64,000 nt of DNA from JAUMBM01 sp964441755 (lineage in GTDB: Bacteria > Bacteroidota > Bacteroidia > Chitinophagales > Saprospiraceae). The first letter of the stretch is position 1. The number at the start of each line of letters is the position of its first letter. A model generated the notes under the pieces. The model was given only the letters and a program-made list of their open reading frames with translations, was not told where the DNA came from and ran no database searches. A program made the position numbers and the translations under genes. Location: positions 1 through 64,000 of the forward strand of contig CAYTVG010000012.1 of NCBI GenBank assembly GCA_964441755.1, written 5' to 3'. Of the stretch, positions 1-7,172 are shown piece after piece.

Positions 1-68
1 AAAATATGTACGAAAGGAGTTACCCTTTTTAAAGGTATTTTATTTCCCTCTTGTTTTTTGGCAAGTAA

Positions 69-297
69 GCGAAGCATTGAGTGGCTTCGCGTGCTAGCGG
101 GCCAATGGTTAATTTGACCTCCAAGATTGACCAGTCCGCTAGCAATTTTTGCTTGCCTGCACACAACTTGTGCTTGCGTTCAGTCCGATGGATATTCATA
201 TTCGATCCGCAATACACTCACCTGATTGGATCGGAAAATACAAATAGACGGGATTTATTTTGTTCGTTGGCTGCCCGATCGGGCAGCCAATTTTTTT
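69..297 (+). ncRNA. Possible structured RNA ending in an intrinsic terminator
   Basis: No convincing gene is visible in 1-401. The segment instead holds consecutive inverted repeats: GCGAAGC/GCTTCGC (69-75 with 84-90), TGCTAGCGG/CCGCTAGCA (92-100 with 136-144), CGATCC/GGATCG (203-208 with 228-233), then a perfect 12-bp stem followed by seven T (267-297). Several stems in a row closed by a terminator resemble a non-coding RNA or a structured leader. I see no RNase P, SRP, tmRNA or 6S signature and no clear TAnnTTTG promoter element upstream, so identity is open. It could also be the 3' trailer of a gene left of the window. Confidence 0.3.
267..297 (+). terminator. Strong rho-independent terminator
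   Basis: A perfect 24-nt palindrome (267-290, half-site TTGGCTGCCCGA) is followed directly by seven T residues (291-297), the classic intrinsic terminator layout on the plus strand. No T-tract follows it on the minus strand. It would end transcription arriving from the left and insulate the gene beginning near 402. Confidence 0.75.
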
Positions 298-401
298 GTG
301 CGGATTGCGGGTTTTCATAAAGAGATAAAATAAAACTTGTGTGCAAATGCATGCATACACTGCAATGGTTAACTTTGACAGCATAACCAAATCAAATCAT
401 T

Positions 402-1253
402 TTGCCACAGTTTGGATGGACGGTTATTGCCAACAGCGGACAGCGCTACCGGATCGGGATCTATCACGGAGACCAGACGGGGCATGTGGTAGTGCATGCC
501 GAGGGGAAAGTGGTTATCACGGATTTTAGCGTATGGGACAGCAAGACCTACACCTTCTTCGTGGAAGACGATCTGTGTGAGGTAACCATCAGCAAGAAAA
601 AAGAACACACGTATACATACAACTGCCGAATCAACTACGAAATCAACACGCCCTTGAATGCTCAAAGGAAACAGCATGCCCGCCAAGATTGGCGTCTTGG
701 ATTGTTCTTCGCAACGGCCATTATCTCCTTTGCTGTGCTTGTCGCAGCATACTTTTTCCTGCATCCGAGTGCTGAAAAATTGCGACGGGAGCGGCTGTTG
801 GTGTCGATGGGGCAGGGGGTAGAGCAGGAGGTACAATTGCTGTTTGATACAACAGCATCTGACTGGTATCATACCTATGCTTCATGGGGAAGAGAGCGGG
901 TTCTCAGACTCGACTGGTCCGCAGATACACTCACACCCGCTGGCTGGAAACTGGAGCCGGGTGATGTGTTTATCGGTTATCGATCTAAAGAAGTTCCCTG
1001 GCTTTTTTACATCGACCTGCGACAACCTGCTCCCTCGTTGATGGAAAAATATCGCAGGCAAACGGCACAGAAACTGCAGAAGCAATACCCTTCTTTATCA
1101 CCAGACCAAATCGACTGCTTGCTGAGTGCTGCCACCGGCAGTGCAGGAGCGCGTGGACTATTTTTGCTTGGCCGATTATCCGGGGAGACAGCCGAACTTT
1201 TGCCCGTATTGAACTATTGCAATATATCGACAGCTCATCTGCGCAACGAGTGA
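402..1253 (+). CDS. Single-pass membrane protein of unknown function
   Basis: I do not recognise this 283-residue protein. The N-terminal ~95 residues look like a small beta-rich soluble domain (alternating Val/Ile/Tyr/Thr, GWTVIANSGQRYRIGIYHGD). A hydrophobic segment at about residues 101-121 (LGLFFATAIISFAVLVAAYFF) is probably a membrane span, and a ~160-residue C-terminal domain rich in Trp, Leu and charged residues follows. The frame opens after a stop at 384-386 with no ATG before conserved-looking sequence, so the start is probably TTG at 402 (ATT at 399 is possible). It is a lone gene, converging on the beta-barrel gene downstream. The function is unknown; membrane location is inferred from the hydrophobic span. 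Confidence 0.7.
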   Translation: MPQFGWTVIANSGQRYRIGIYHGDQTGHVVVHAEGKVVITDFSVWDSKTYTFFVEDDLCEVTISKKKEHTYTYNCRINYEINTPLNAQRKQHARQDWRLGLFFATAIISFAVLVAAYFFLHPSAEKLRRERLLVSMGQGVEQEVQLLFDTTASDWYHTYASWGRERVLRLDWSADTLTPAGWKLEPGDVFIGYRSKEVPWLFYIDLRQPAPSLMEKYRRQTAQKLQKQYPSLSPDQIDCLLSAATGSAGARGLFLLGRLSGETAELLPVLNYCNISTAHLRNE

Positions 1254-1287
1254 ATCAGTAGCCGGCTTGTTTACAAAATAGCTACCC

Positions 1288-2799
1288 TCAAAGCCGGGTG
1301 CGCAACCCCAGCAACATACTTCCAATCCAGGGCTGATGCGTAAGCGGGTAGTCAGCCGCCGTGAGTGATCGCTGAAAACGCTGTACGGAGGCTTCCGTAA
1401 ACAGACTGTACCGACCGTATATATTGACAGAAGCATTGATGCCACCATACCAGCCAATACCCGCATGCGTGCGGTAAGCGGGTATGCTTACCGATTCACC
1501 TTTGTTGCCAAAAGTTGCCGGCAGCCTGCTGTCAGGTGCAATCATCTCGCCGGTAGCATCGAAACGAAGGTTGAAGACAGGACCAACCAAAGCGCCTAAG
1601 CGGAGCTTGTTTTTTTTGAACTCATACCCGATCAGTAGCGGGATATTAACCCACTGATACCGGTTGTTGGTGTGGTGCAGTACGGGTGTGTATATCGTGT
1701 CTGATCCGATTATTTCGCCATTGTTACCAAGTTGCGGGACAATGCGGATCTCCATGATATCTGGATTTTCATACGTAAAAAGCTGATTTACATGTAGGTA
1801 TTGTGCTCCTAGTCGCAGCCGGAGGCCGGCGGGCATTTGGTAGAGGAGCCGGAACTGGGTGCCCAATGAAAAGCGATTTCGTTCTGTGGCTTTACGCATA
1901 GATAAGTAACTCTCCTGCTCCTGTGTACGTGCCGACAAGCCCTGGTAAGTGGTCACCGGACCTCCCAGAATCTCCAGGCCCCAATGAGAGCTGCGTATCT
2001 GCAGACCCGCGCAACCTGTAGAGGGCTTAAAATGGTGCCAGTCGGGGGTGGTCGATAAATGGCTTTGTGCCTGTCTGGCAGGGGGTAGGGGAGCTACCCA
2101 TTGTGTATGCGCTCTCACATGCGGACCCGTCATGCGAGATTCATAGTTATCTTCTACAGCTATGTGGACAGGCACAAGTATGGGCTCACTATCCAGGGTA
2201 GCGGGGGTGTTGGGCGTAGCGGGCTCATAAACAGGCAGATCAGCTGTTTCGGCACTATGGGCATAGCTGCCTGTTTCCGCCAAAACAGGCGCAGACTCGC
2301 CCTCCAGAGACTGGGCATCAGTTGCATATACCCCTGCTGTTCCGGCTGTCGGCATATGTATGTCCGGCTGAACTTCAGCCTGTCCGCCTGTCGGCCGGAC
2401 AGCCGTGGCGCCTGCTGCTTTGCTTGCAGCAGCAGCTAGAAGCTGTGAAAAAGAGGGCTGGTTGGGAGCAGCAGCAGGGGCAGTGGCGGGTTGTGTGGAA
2501 AAAGTCTTGCCGGCAGCAGTTTTGTCGGGGGCGGCAGGAGCGGCAGGAGCATTTTCTGCAACCGCAGCTGCGCCATGTTGGGTAGAAAGACCGGCGTTTG
2601 CCGGATCAGTTTTGGGATAAGCCAGAAAAATCAGCAGCGCAATGGAACTTACAGAAGCTCCCAGCCAATAAAGGCGGCGCAGCTGCCGTCGGCGCTGTTG
2701 ATGCGCCTGGATTTTATCCCAAATATGCATGGGCGCACCTGCGTCATATTTGGCCAGACGGCGGCGAAAAAAAACATCGATGGGGTGACGTTGACTCAT
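1288..2799 (-). CDS. Membrane-anchored protein with C-terminal outer-membrane beta-barrel-like domain, partner of the ECF sigma factor
   Basis: The 503-residue protein has three parts. The N-terminal ~43 residues are basic and cytoplasmic-looking (IDVFFRRRLAKYDAG, IWDKIQAHQQRRRQLRRLYW), followed by one membrane span at about 44-61. A long Ala/Pro/Thr-rich low-complexity linker covers roughly 65-230. The C-terminal ~240 residues have the amphipathic, aromatic-rich pattern of the PorT/OMP_b-brl_2 barrel family and end in LGLRTRL. Its ATG overlaps the stop of the sigma-factor gene by 4 nt (ATGA), so the two are translationally coupled. By position and topology the N-terminus may act as an anti-sigma module, but no ZAS zinc motif is visible, so that role is inference. 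Confidence 0.75.
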   Translation of the reverse strand: MSQRHPIDVFFRRRLAKYDAGAPMHIWDKIQAHQQRRRQLRRLYWLGASVSSIALLIFLAYPKTDPANAGLSTQHGAAAVAENAPAAPAAPDKTAAGKTFSTQPATAPAAAPNQPSFSQLLAAAASKAAGATAVRPTGGQAEVQPDIHMPTAGTAGVYATDAQSLEGESAPVLAETGSYAHSAETADLPVYEPATPNTPATLDSEPILVPVHIAVEDNYESRMTGPHVRAHTQWVAPLPPARQAQSHLSTTPDWHHFKPSTGCAGLQIRSSHWGLEILGGPVTTYQGLSARTQEQESYLSMRKATERNRFSLGTQFRLLYQMPAGLRLRLGAQYLHVNQLFTYENPDIMEIRIVPQLGNNGEIIGSDTIYTPVLHHTNNRYQWVNIPLLIGYEFKKNKLRLGALVGPVFNLRFDATGEMIAPDSRLPATFGNKGESVSIPAYRTHAGIGWYGGINASVNIYGRYSLFTEASVQRFQRSLTAADYPLTHQPWIGSMLLGLRTRL

Positions 2800-3332
2800 A
2801 CGGCTATTCTTTGCAAAGCTTTGAGCTGATTTTGAAGCATAGTACGCGCTTTTACCAATTGAGAACGAGAGGTACCTTCCTGTATACCCAACAAGTCCGC
2901 AATTTCTTTGTGGCTGTATCCCTCGATGGCGTACAAATTGAACACCAGACGATAACCCTCGGGAAGCTGGCCAATCAGTCCCAACAATTCAGCCTCTCCG
3001 AGTTGGGCGTATACACCGGGCTCCTCCCAGGGATCAGCAGCTTGTTCCAGCGGCGTTTGCTCTTGACTATAATACTTTCGTTGATAGTGTTTTATGGCAA
3101 CATTGATCACGATTCGGCGCATCCAGCCCTCCAGCGATCCTTTAAACTGAAACTCCCGCAGGTTTTCAAAGATCCTGATGAAAGCTTCCTGCAGGATATC
3201 CTCTGCCTCTGCCGGCTGGCGGGCATAGCGAATGGCAACGGCAAGCAACCGACCAGCATAGCGCTCGAAGATCGCTCGCTGGCTCTGCGAATCACCGCGC
3301 AAACATCCTTGTATGATGTCGTACTCGCTCAT
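2796..3332 (-). CDS. RNA polymerase sigma factor, ECF (sigma-70 family)
   Basis: The 178-residue protein has the two ECF domains. Sigma region 2 lies at about residues 20-95 (EDILQEAFIRIFENL, then GWMRRIVINVAIKHY). Region 4 lies at about 115-170 with its helix-turn-helix (YAIEGYSHKEIADLLGIQEG, SRSQLVKARTMLQNQL). It directs RNA polymerase to a small regulon, commonly envelope-related in Bacteroidota. It heads a two-gene operon with the membrane/beta-barrel protein, overlapping by 4 nt. Upstream (3358-3373) the inverted repeat TTGTAT-agtg-ATACAA could be an operator; no clear TAnnTTTG element was found. Confidence 0.93.
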   Translation of the reverse strand: MSEYDIIQGCLRGDSQSQRAIFERYAGRLLAVAIRYARQPAEAEDILQEAFIRIFENLREFQFKGSLEGWMRRIVINVAIKHYQRKYYSQEQTPLEQAADPWEEPGVYAQLGEAELLGLIGQLPEGYRLVFNLYAIEGYSHKEIADLLGIQEGTSRSQLVKARTMLQNQLKALQRIAV

Positions 3333-3482
3333 CAGCTAACCGTTGGGCTACAAAGCCTTGTATAGTGATACAATAACATTGAATTTCGCTGCCTGTAGGC
3401 ATTAATTCTTATACAAGATACGCTATTTTTAGTTTGTTAGTCAAATAGCAGGATTTTTAACATTAATTTAGCCCGCGTTTTG

Positions 3483-3498
3483 GGCGGCTACAGCCGCC
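3483..3498. repeat. GGCGGC/GCCGCC palindrome in front of the YkgJ-type gene
   Basis: The 16-nt GGCGGCTACAGCCGCC differs by one base from the core of the hairpin array at 40391-40521 (GGCGGCGACAGCCGCC). It sits 23 nt before the ATG at 3522, in the probable 5' leader, and has no T-tract, so it is not a simple terminator. It belongs to the dispersed palindrome family described in the findings. Confidence 0.6.
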
Positions 3499-3521
3499 AC
3501 TATACGCAAATATTTACCGAC

Positions 3522-4025
3522 ATGAGTGCCGACCTTTACGATATCGCAGGCCTTCCTCAACGTGCCAAAGCAGAAAGGAGCGATAGCCAGAAAAAGTTCA
3601 AAAAATGGGCCAGCCGCCCGCCCCGCGGGCTGGATGAGAAGGTAAGCGCGTTACACGAGGAGGTATTTCAGTCGTATGACTGTCTTCAGTGTGCTAATTG
3701 TTGTAAGACCACCAGCCCGATATTCCGGGATGTGGATATTGAACGTATTGCAAAGTTCCTCCATATGCGTCCTGCCGACCTGGTAAGCCAGTACCTCCAC
3801 ATTGATGAAGACGGGGATTATGTACTAAGGACGGCGCCTTGCCCCTTTCTGGGAGCGGACAATTATTGCAGCATTTATGAGGCGCGACCCAAAGCCTGCA
3901 GGGAATATCCTCACACGGACAGGAAAAATTTTCACCAGATCCTGAGCCTGACGCTCAGGAATACCAGTATATGCCCTGCCGCCTGGGAAATTGTGCGCCG
4001 GCTGAAGGCCTCTTTGGAAGGGTAG
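3522..4025 (+). CDS. YkgJ family cysteine-cluster protein
   Basis: This 167-residue protein carries the cysteine cluster of the YkgJ/CxxCxxCC family. CLQCANCC is followed by a pair spaced through PCPFLGADNYCSIYEARPKAC and a last Cys near SICPAAW. These cysteines are thought to bind zinc or an Fe-S cluster; the biochemical role of the family is not established. The longest frame begins at a TTG (3480) inside the upstream palindrome; the ATG at 3522 (MSADLYDIAG) is the better start. It is a single gene between two minus-strand units. Confidence 0.88.
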   Translation: MSADLYDIAGLPQRAKAERSDSQKKFKKWASRPPRGLDEKVSALHEEVFQSYDCLQCANCCKTTSPIFRDVDIERIAKFLHMRPADLVSQYLHIDEDGDYVLRTAPCPFLGADNYCSIYEARPKACREYPHTDRKNFHQILSLTLRNTSICPAAWEIVRRLKASLEG

Positions 4026-4040
4026 AGCATATTTGCCCCC

Positions 4041-5216
4041 CTACAGGGATGCAGCAAAGGATGCTGTCAGCAGCGGCCTGATATCTGCAAAAGGTACGAA
4101 AAGCTCAATCTCACCAAAAGCGTAGGCTGCAATTTCATAGGGGGCGTACACGAAAAAAATCCCTTTATCGGTAAGCCCGAAGTTGCTGTTGGGTTCAATG
4201 TTGTCCTCAAACAGATATTCTGAGAGCGATTGCTCCTCGCTCATGCCAAACCGGGTTCTCGCAGCCCGTGCAAGTGCCAGGCTGAGCTGTGCATGACTGT
4301 CAGGACGCAGTACATCGTCGAGCCTGTATACCTTCTTATTTTTAATATCATAGCTTCTGATAAGGGTGCTGTGCATGCCGTGAGCCCCACCGGAATAGGT
4401 ATAGGTGCTGAACCCAAGTGTCAGCAGGTCGTGCTGATTGAAATATACGTTTACACCTTGTTCCTGTTGGTAACTAAACGCACTCATCTCTTCATCACTG
4501 CTGATGGTGCCGTCCGTCATCATGCCACCTACTTCTTGTTTGAAAAGGTCAAAAAAAGCAGTTTTAGCAGCTTCAAGGCCGGCGGCAGGAGCCGGAGAAA
4601 CACGGGCCAGGCTGTCGCTCAAAAGGGCAGCAAAAATGGCTTTATTGATGAAATTGACGGTTTCAGATTCATTTCCTTTGGCTTCAAGCCAGGAGAAACG
4701 GATTTGTGCTTTGGGGGAAGCGGGTTTGGATGTGCTGAGCAGGAAAGAATCGAGTTTTTCGAAGGTCTCCAGTGCGACCGCGCCGGTGCGGGGGCTCAGT
4801 CGCAGCGGCTTCGGCCGCTGGTTGTCTGCAGTGCTCCAAATACCCATGAAGCTGCCGTCTTCCAAAAACCGGCCCTGAATGGATGGCGGGCTGTCGTTGA
4901 GCATGTGCGCCTCTGTAAGCTGTAGCAGCCCTGTACTGTCCGGGCTGCCCAAAACAGCCCGCGGCTGTCCTTCGCGTAGGTAGTAGTAATAGCCACGCAC
5001 TGCGGTCTGCTGGTCGTATAATGAGCGCTCGCTCAGTAGCTCAAAAACTACGGAATCAGTTCCCAATAGTCCTTCCAGATGGTAGTATTGGCCGGGTTCA
5101 ATAGCCACACCCTGCTCGGGTAACATATCCGTATGGCCCGCATCTTCGGGGCGGCAGCCTGAGATCGTCAGCGCACCGATTGCCAATAGGAATAATAAAC
5201 GGGCCTTTGTAATCAT
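4041..5216 (-). CDS. DUF3298 (RsiV/PdaC C-terminal-like) lipoprotein
   Basis: The 391-residue lipoprotein has a signal peptide ending in a lipobox (ALTISGC, Cys21). The C-terminal ~200 residues match the DUF3298 pattern: VNVYFNQHDLLTLGFSTYTY, SGGAHGMHS, then a run ending in FVYAPYEIAAYAFGE. In RsiV and PdaC this domain lies outside the cytoplasmic membrane; RsiV uses it to bind lysozyme, but no enzymatic role is implied here. An upstream in-frame start 18 codons earlier would spoil the signal peptide, so the ATG at 5216 was chosen. A TAnnTTTG element lies just upstream (5233-5240). It is a single gene converging with the YkgJ-type gene, with 15 nt between them. Confidence 0.85.
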   Translation of the reverse strand: MITKARLLFLLAIGALTISGCRPEDAGHTDMLPEQGVAIEPGQYYHLEGLLGTDSVVFELLSERSLYDQQTAVRGYYYYLREGQPRAVLGSPDSTGLLQLTEAHMLNDSPPSIQGRFLEDGSFMGIWSTADNQRPKPLRLSPRTGAVALETFEKLDSFLLSTSKPASPKAQIRFSWLEAKGNESETVNFINKAIFAALLSDSLARVSPAPAAGLEAAKTAFFDLFKQEVGGMMTDGTISSDEEMSAFSYQQEQGVNVYFNQHDLLTLGFSTYTYSGGAHGMHSTLIRSYDIKNKKVYRLDDVLRPDSHAQLSLALARAARTRFGMSEEQSLSEYLFEDNIEPNSNFGLTDKGIFFVYAPYEIAAYAFGEIELFVPFADIRPLLTASFAASL

Positions 5217-5232
5217 TTTTGTATTTTGCAGA

Positions 5233-5240
5233 CAAAGATA
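5233..5240 (-). promoter_or_regulatory. Bacteroidota -7 element (TATCTTTG) for the DUF3298 lipoprotein
   Basis: On the minus strand TATCTTTG matches TAnnTTTG exactly, 16 nt before the ATG at 5216. No TTG lies at the usual 19-21 nt spacing, so only half of the promoter is supported and the leader would be very short. Confidence 0.45.
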
Positions 5241-5342
5241 AGGTCTATTTAGTGGCCTGCTTACCGTCAACCACCTGTTTTTGTATTTTGTTATACTGAA
5301 AAGGTATTTTCCACAGGGGTGGTTTATGCGTATTTTCTCCGT

Positions 5343-5377
5343 ATGCTTTCCGGGCGGCCAGCGCCGCCCAAAAGCAT
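5343..5377. repeat. Intergenic hairpin with GGGCGGC/GCCGCCC core
   Basis: Outer arms ATGCTTT (5343-5349) and AAAGCAT (5371-5377) enclose the inner stem GGGCGGC-CAGC-GCCGCCC (5352-5369). The arms resemble those of the hairpin after anmK (40338-40375, also ATGCTTTT...AAAAGCAT). It lies between divergent genes, 45 nt before the LOG gene, so it is not placed as a terminator for either neighbour. It is part of the dispersed palindrome family. Confidence 0.6.
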
Positions 5378-5422
5378 TCTAAGATAGCGCTTTCAACTGC
5401 TCCTTCAAATTATAGGCACAGC

Positions 5423-6133
5423 ATGACTGATCAAAACACACATCGAATGAAACAATGGAGCCGGCAGGTCAAGGGTGAAAATTCCTGGACTATGTTCAAG
5501 GTGATCTCCGAATTTGTCGAAGGCTTCGAAACACTTAACCTGACCGGCCCCTGCGTGAGCATCTTTGGATCCGCGCGTACCAAACCAGACCACCCCTACT
5601 ACAAACTCGCTGTAGAAATTGCCAAGAGACTGACCGAAGAGGGTTATGGGGTTATTACAGGCGGCGGCCCGGGTATCATGGAGGCAGGCAATAAAGGTGC
5701 TTACCTCAACAATGGTGTTTCCGTGGGGCTCAATATCGCGCTCCCGTTCGAACAAGGTGCCAATCCCTTCATCGATCACGACAAATCACTCAACTTTCGC
5801 TATTTCTTCGTCCGAAAAGTGATGTTCGTCAAATTTGCTCAGGCATTGGTGGCATTGCCCGGAGGATTCGGTACGCTCGATGAACTGTTCGAAGTGCTTA
5901 CTCTGGTGCAAACAAAAAAAATCACGCCCGTACCCATCATTCTCGTGGGCTCCAAGTACTGGACAGGGCTCAAAGACTGGATTTCCAATGTTATGCTGGA
6001 GCAGGAACACAATATCAATCCCGCAGACCTCGACCTGCTGCCAATCGTCGATACGCCCGACGAGGTCATTCATATCATCAACGGATTTTATGAAACGCGC
6101 CACGGAGCGCTCGAACCTAACTATGAACTGTAA
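5423..6133 (+). CDS. TIGR00730 / LOG family Rossmann-fold protein
   Basis: The 236-residue protein is a member of the LOG (lysine-decarboxylase-like) family. GPCVSIFGSAR begins the Rossmann fold near residue 42, GVITGGGPGIMEAGNKGA follows near 78, and the signature PGGFGTLDELFE lies near 150. Characterised LOG enzymes hydrolyse nucleoside 5'-monophosphates to free base and ribose 5-phosphate. Here the substrate is unknown, and the cytokinin name should not be assumed. The protein is cytoplasmic with no signal peptide. It is a lone gene, preceded by a palindrome at 5343-5377. Confidence 0.92.
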   Translation: MTDQNTHRMKQWSRQVKGENSWTMFKVISEFVEGFETLNLTGPCVSIFGSARTKPDHPYYKLAVEIAKRLTEEGYGVITGGGPGIMEAGNKGAYLNNGVSVGLNIALPFEQGANPFIDHDKSLNFRYFFVRKVMFVKFAQALVALPGGFGTLDELFEVLTLVQTKKITPVPIILVGSKYWTGLKDWISNVMLEQEHNINPADLDLLPIVDTPDEVIHIINGFYETRHGALEPNYEL

Positions 6134-6263
6134 TGTACTGAGTCGTCTACAGAGCGGGTAGCCCTTTGCCTGAAAAAGTGTTGTTCAGGAAGCGCCCAGG
6201 TCCTCTGCCAGGCAATATAGCAGGGCTAATACAGGTAGCCCTGCATCATCACTTCAGGCCTGT

Positions 6264-6298
6264 GTGCCGGCATGCCAAAATACTTCGCATGTTGGCAC
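6264..6298. other. Imperfect hairpin between convergent genes
   Basis: GTGCCGGCATG (6264-6274) can pair with CATGTTGGCAC (6288-6298), 11 bp including two G-U pairs, with a 13-nt loop. It lies between the LOG gene and the DUF2520 gene, which converge. There is no T-tract, so it is only a possible transcript end. The rest of 6134-6377 shows nothing recognisable. Confidence 0.35.
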
Positions 6299-6377
6299 GC
6301 TGGCCGAAACGCCATGCACGCAATCCGGTTGCTCACGGGGTAGCTTGCGGTGAACAAACAGCTGTTGTGGAAAGCTA

Positions 6378-7172
6378 TTAATTTTCAGCGGGTAAATTGC
6401 TCCCCTTTGATTTGGCGATCTCGTCGCTCAGCAGTTGGTAGAGCACAACCCATTGCGGATGCTGGTCGAGTAGGGAGAGGTGCCGGTCAATCGTCGGTTG
6501 ATCACCCCGGACAGCAGGACCTGTCTGTGCCTGTGCAGGACTGAGAACCTGTACTTTGGCAGCTGTTTCAGTGATGAGGGGCATCAGCCAGTCAAAGGGA
6601 ATATCGTTTTCGGCCAGCAATTTTTCGGCAATACCGTAAAGCGCATTGCTGAAATTGTTGACCCATACAGCCGCGAGATGCAGCCGAAGCCGCTGATCGT
6701 CTTCCAACAACCTGTGCTTACTGCTAAGTTGTTGTGCCAGCAATAACAAATAAGACTGAAAGTCAAGGGTATTTGCCCAAATACAAAGCGGAACCAAAGA
6801 AAAATCCACTTCCCGGTACCGGGAGAAAGACTGCAGGGGGTAGAGAACACCCCGCATAGTAAAATATCCACTGATGGCATCCAGCGGTGTCGCTCCGGAA
6901 CAGTGCAGTATGCGCGCAGAAGGAGGCAACCATTGACTCAGCTCTTCGCTGAGCGGAGAAATAGCTGCATCCGGAACTGCCAGCACGTATAAATCAGCCT
7001 CGCTATACAGCTCGGAAAGCCGGCAGATTCCCTGGCAAGCCAGAGAATCTGCCAGTTCGACGGCTTTGGCTTGTTGGCGGCTGTAGACCTGTACAACATC
7101 CAGTCCCTGCTGAACCAGCCGGTGTCCCAAGTGCCAGCCTACATTGCCGGCGCCGAGCAGGACAATACTCAT
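6378..7172 (-). CDS. Rossmann-like / DUF2520 domain-containing protein
   Basis: The 264-residue protein opens with a dinucleotide-binding motif (SIVLLGAGNVGWHLG). A DUF2520 C-terminal helical domain starts near residue 130 (LHLAAVWVNNFSNALYGIAEKLL). The architecture resembles NADP-dependent beta-hydroxyacid dehydrogenases and pyrroline-5-carboxylate reductases, but the substrate is not known. The ATG at 7172 overlaps the ccmF stop by 4 nt (ATGA), making it the last gene of the ccmE-ccmF transcript; the longer frame starts inside ccmF and is not preferred. Confidence 0.88.
   Translation of the reverse strand: MSIVLLGAGNVGWHLGHRLVQQGLDVVQVYSRQQAKAVELADSLACQGICRLSELYSEADLYVLAVPDAAISPLSEELSQWLPPSARILHCSGATPLDAISGYFTMRGVLYPLQSFSRYREVDFSLVPLCIWANTLDFQSYLLLLAQQLSSKHRLLEDDQRLRLHLAAVWVNNFSNALYGIAEKLLAENDIPFDWLMPLITETAAKVQVLSPAQAQTGPAVRGDQPTIDRHLSLLDQHPQWVVLYQLLSDEIAKSKGSNLPAEN

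Noticed and set aside
81..320. 79-codon frame near the left edge
   Set aside because: It runs through the stem-loop region and the terminator with no coding signal.
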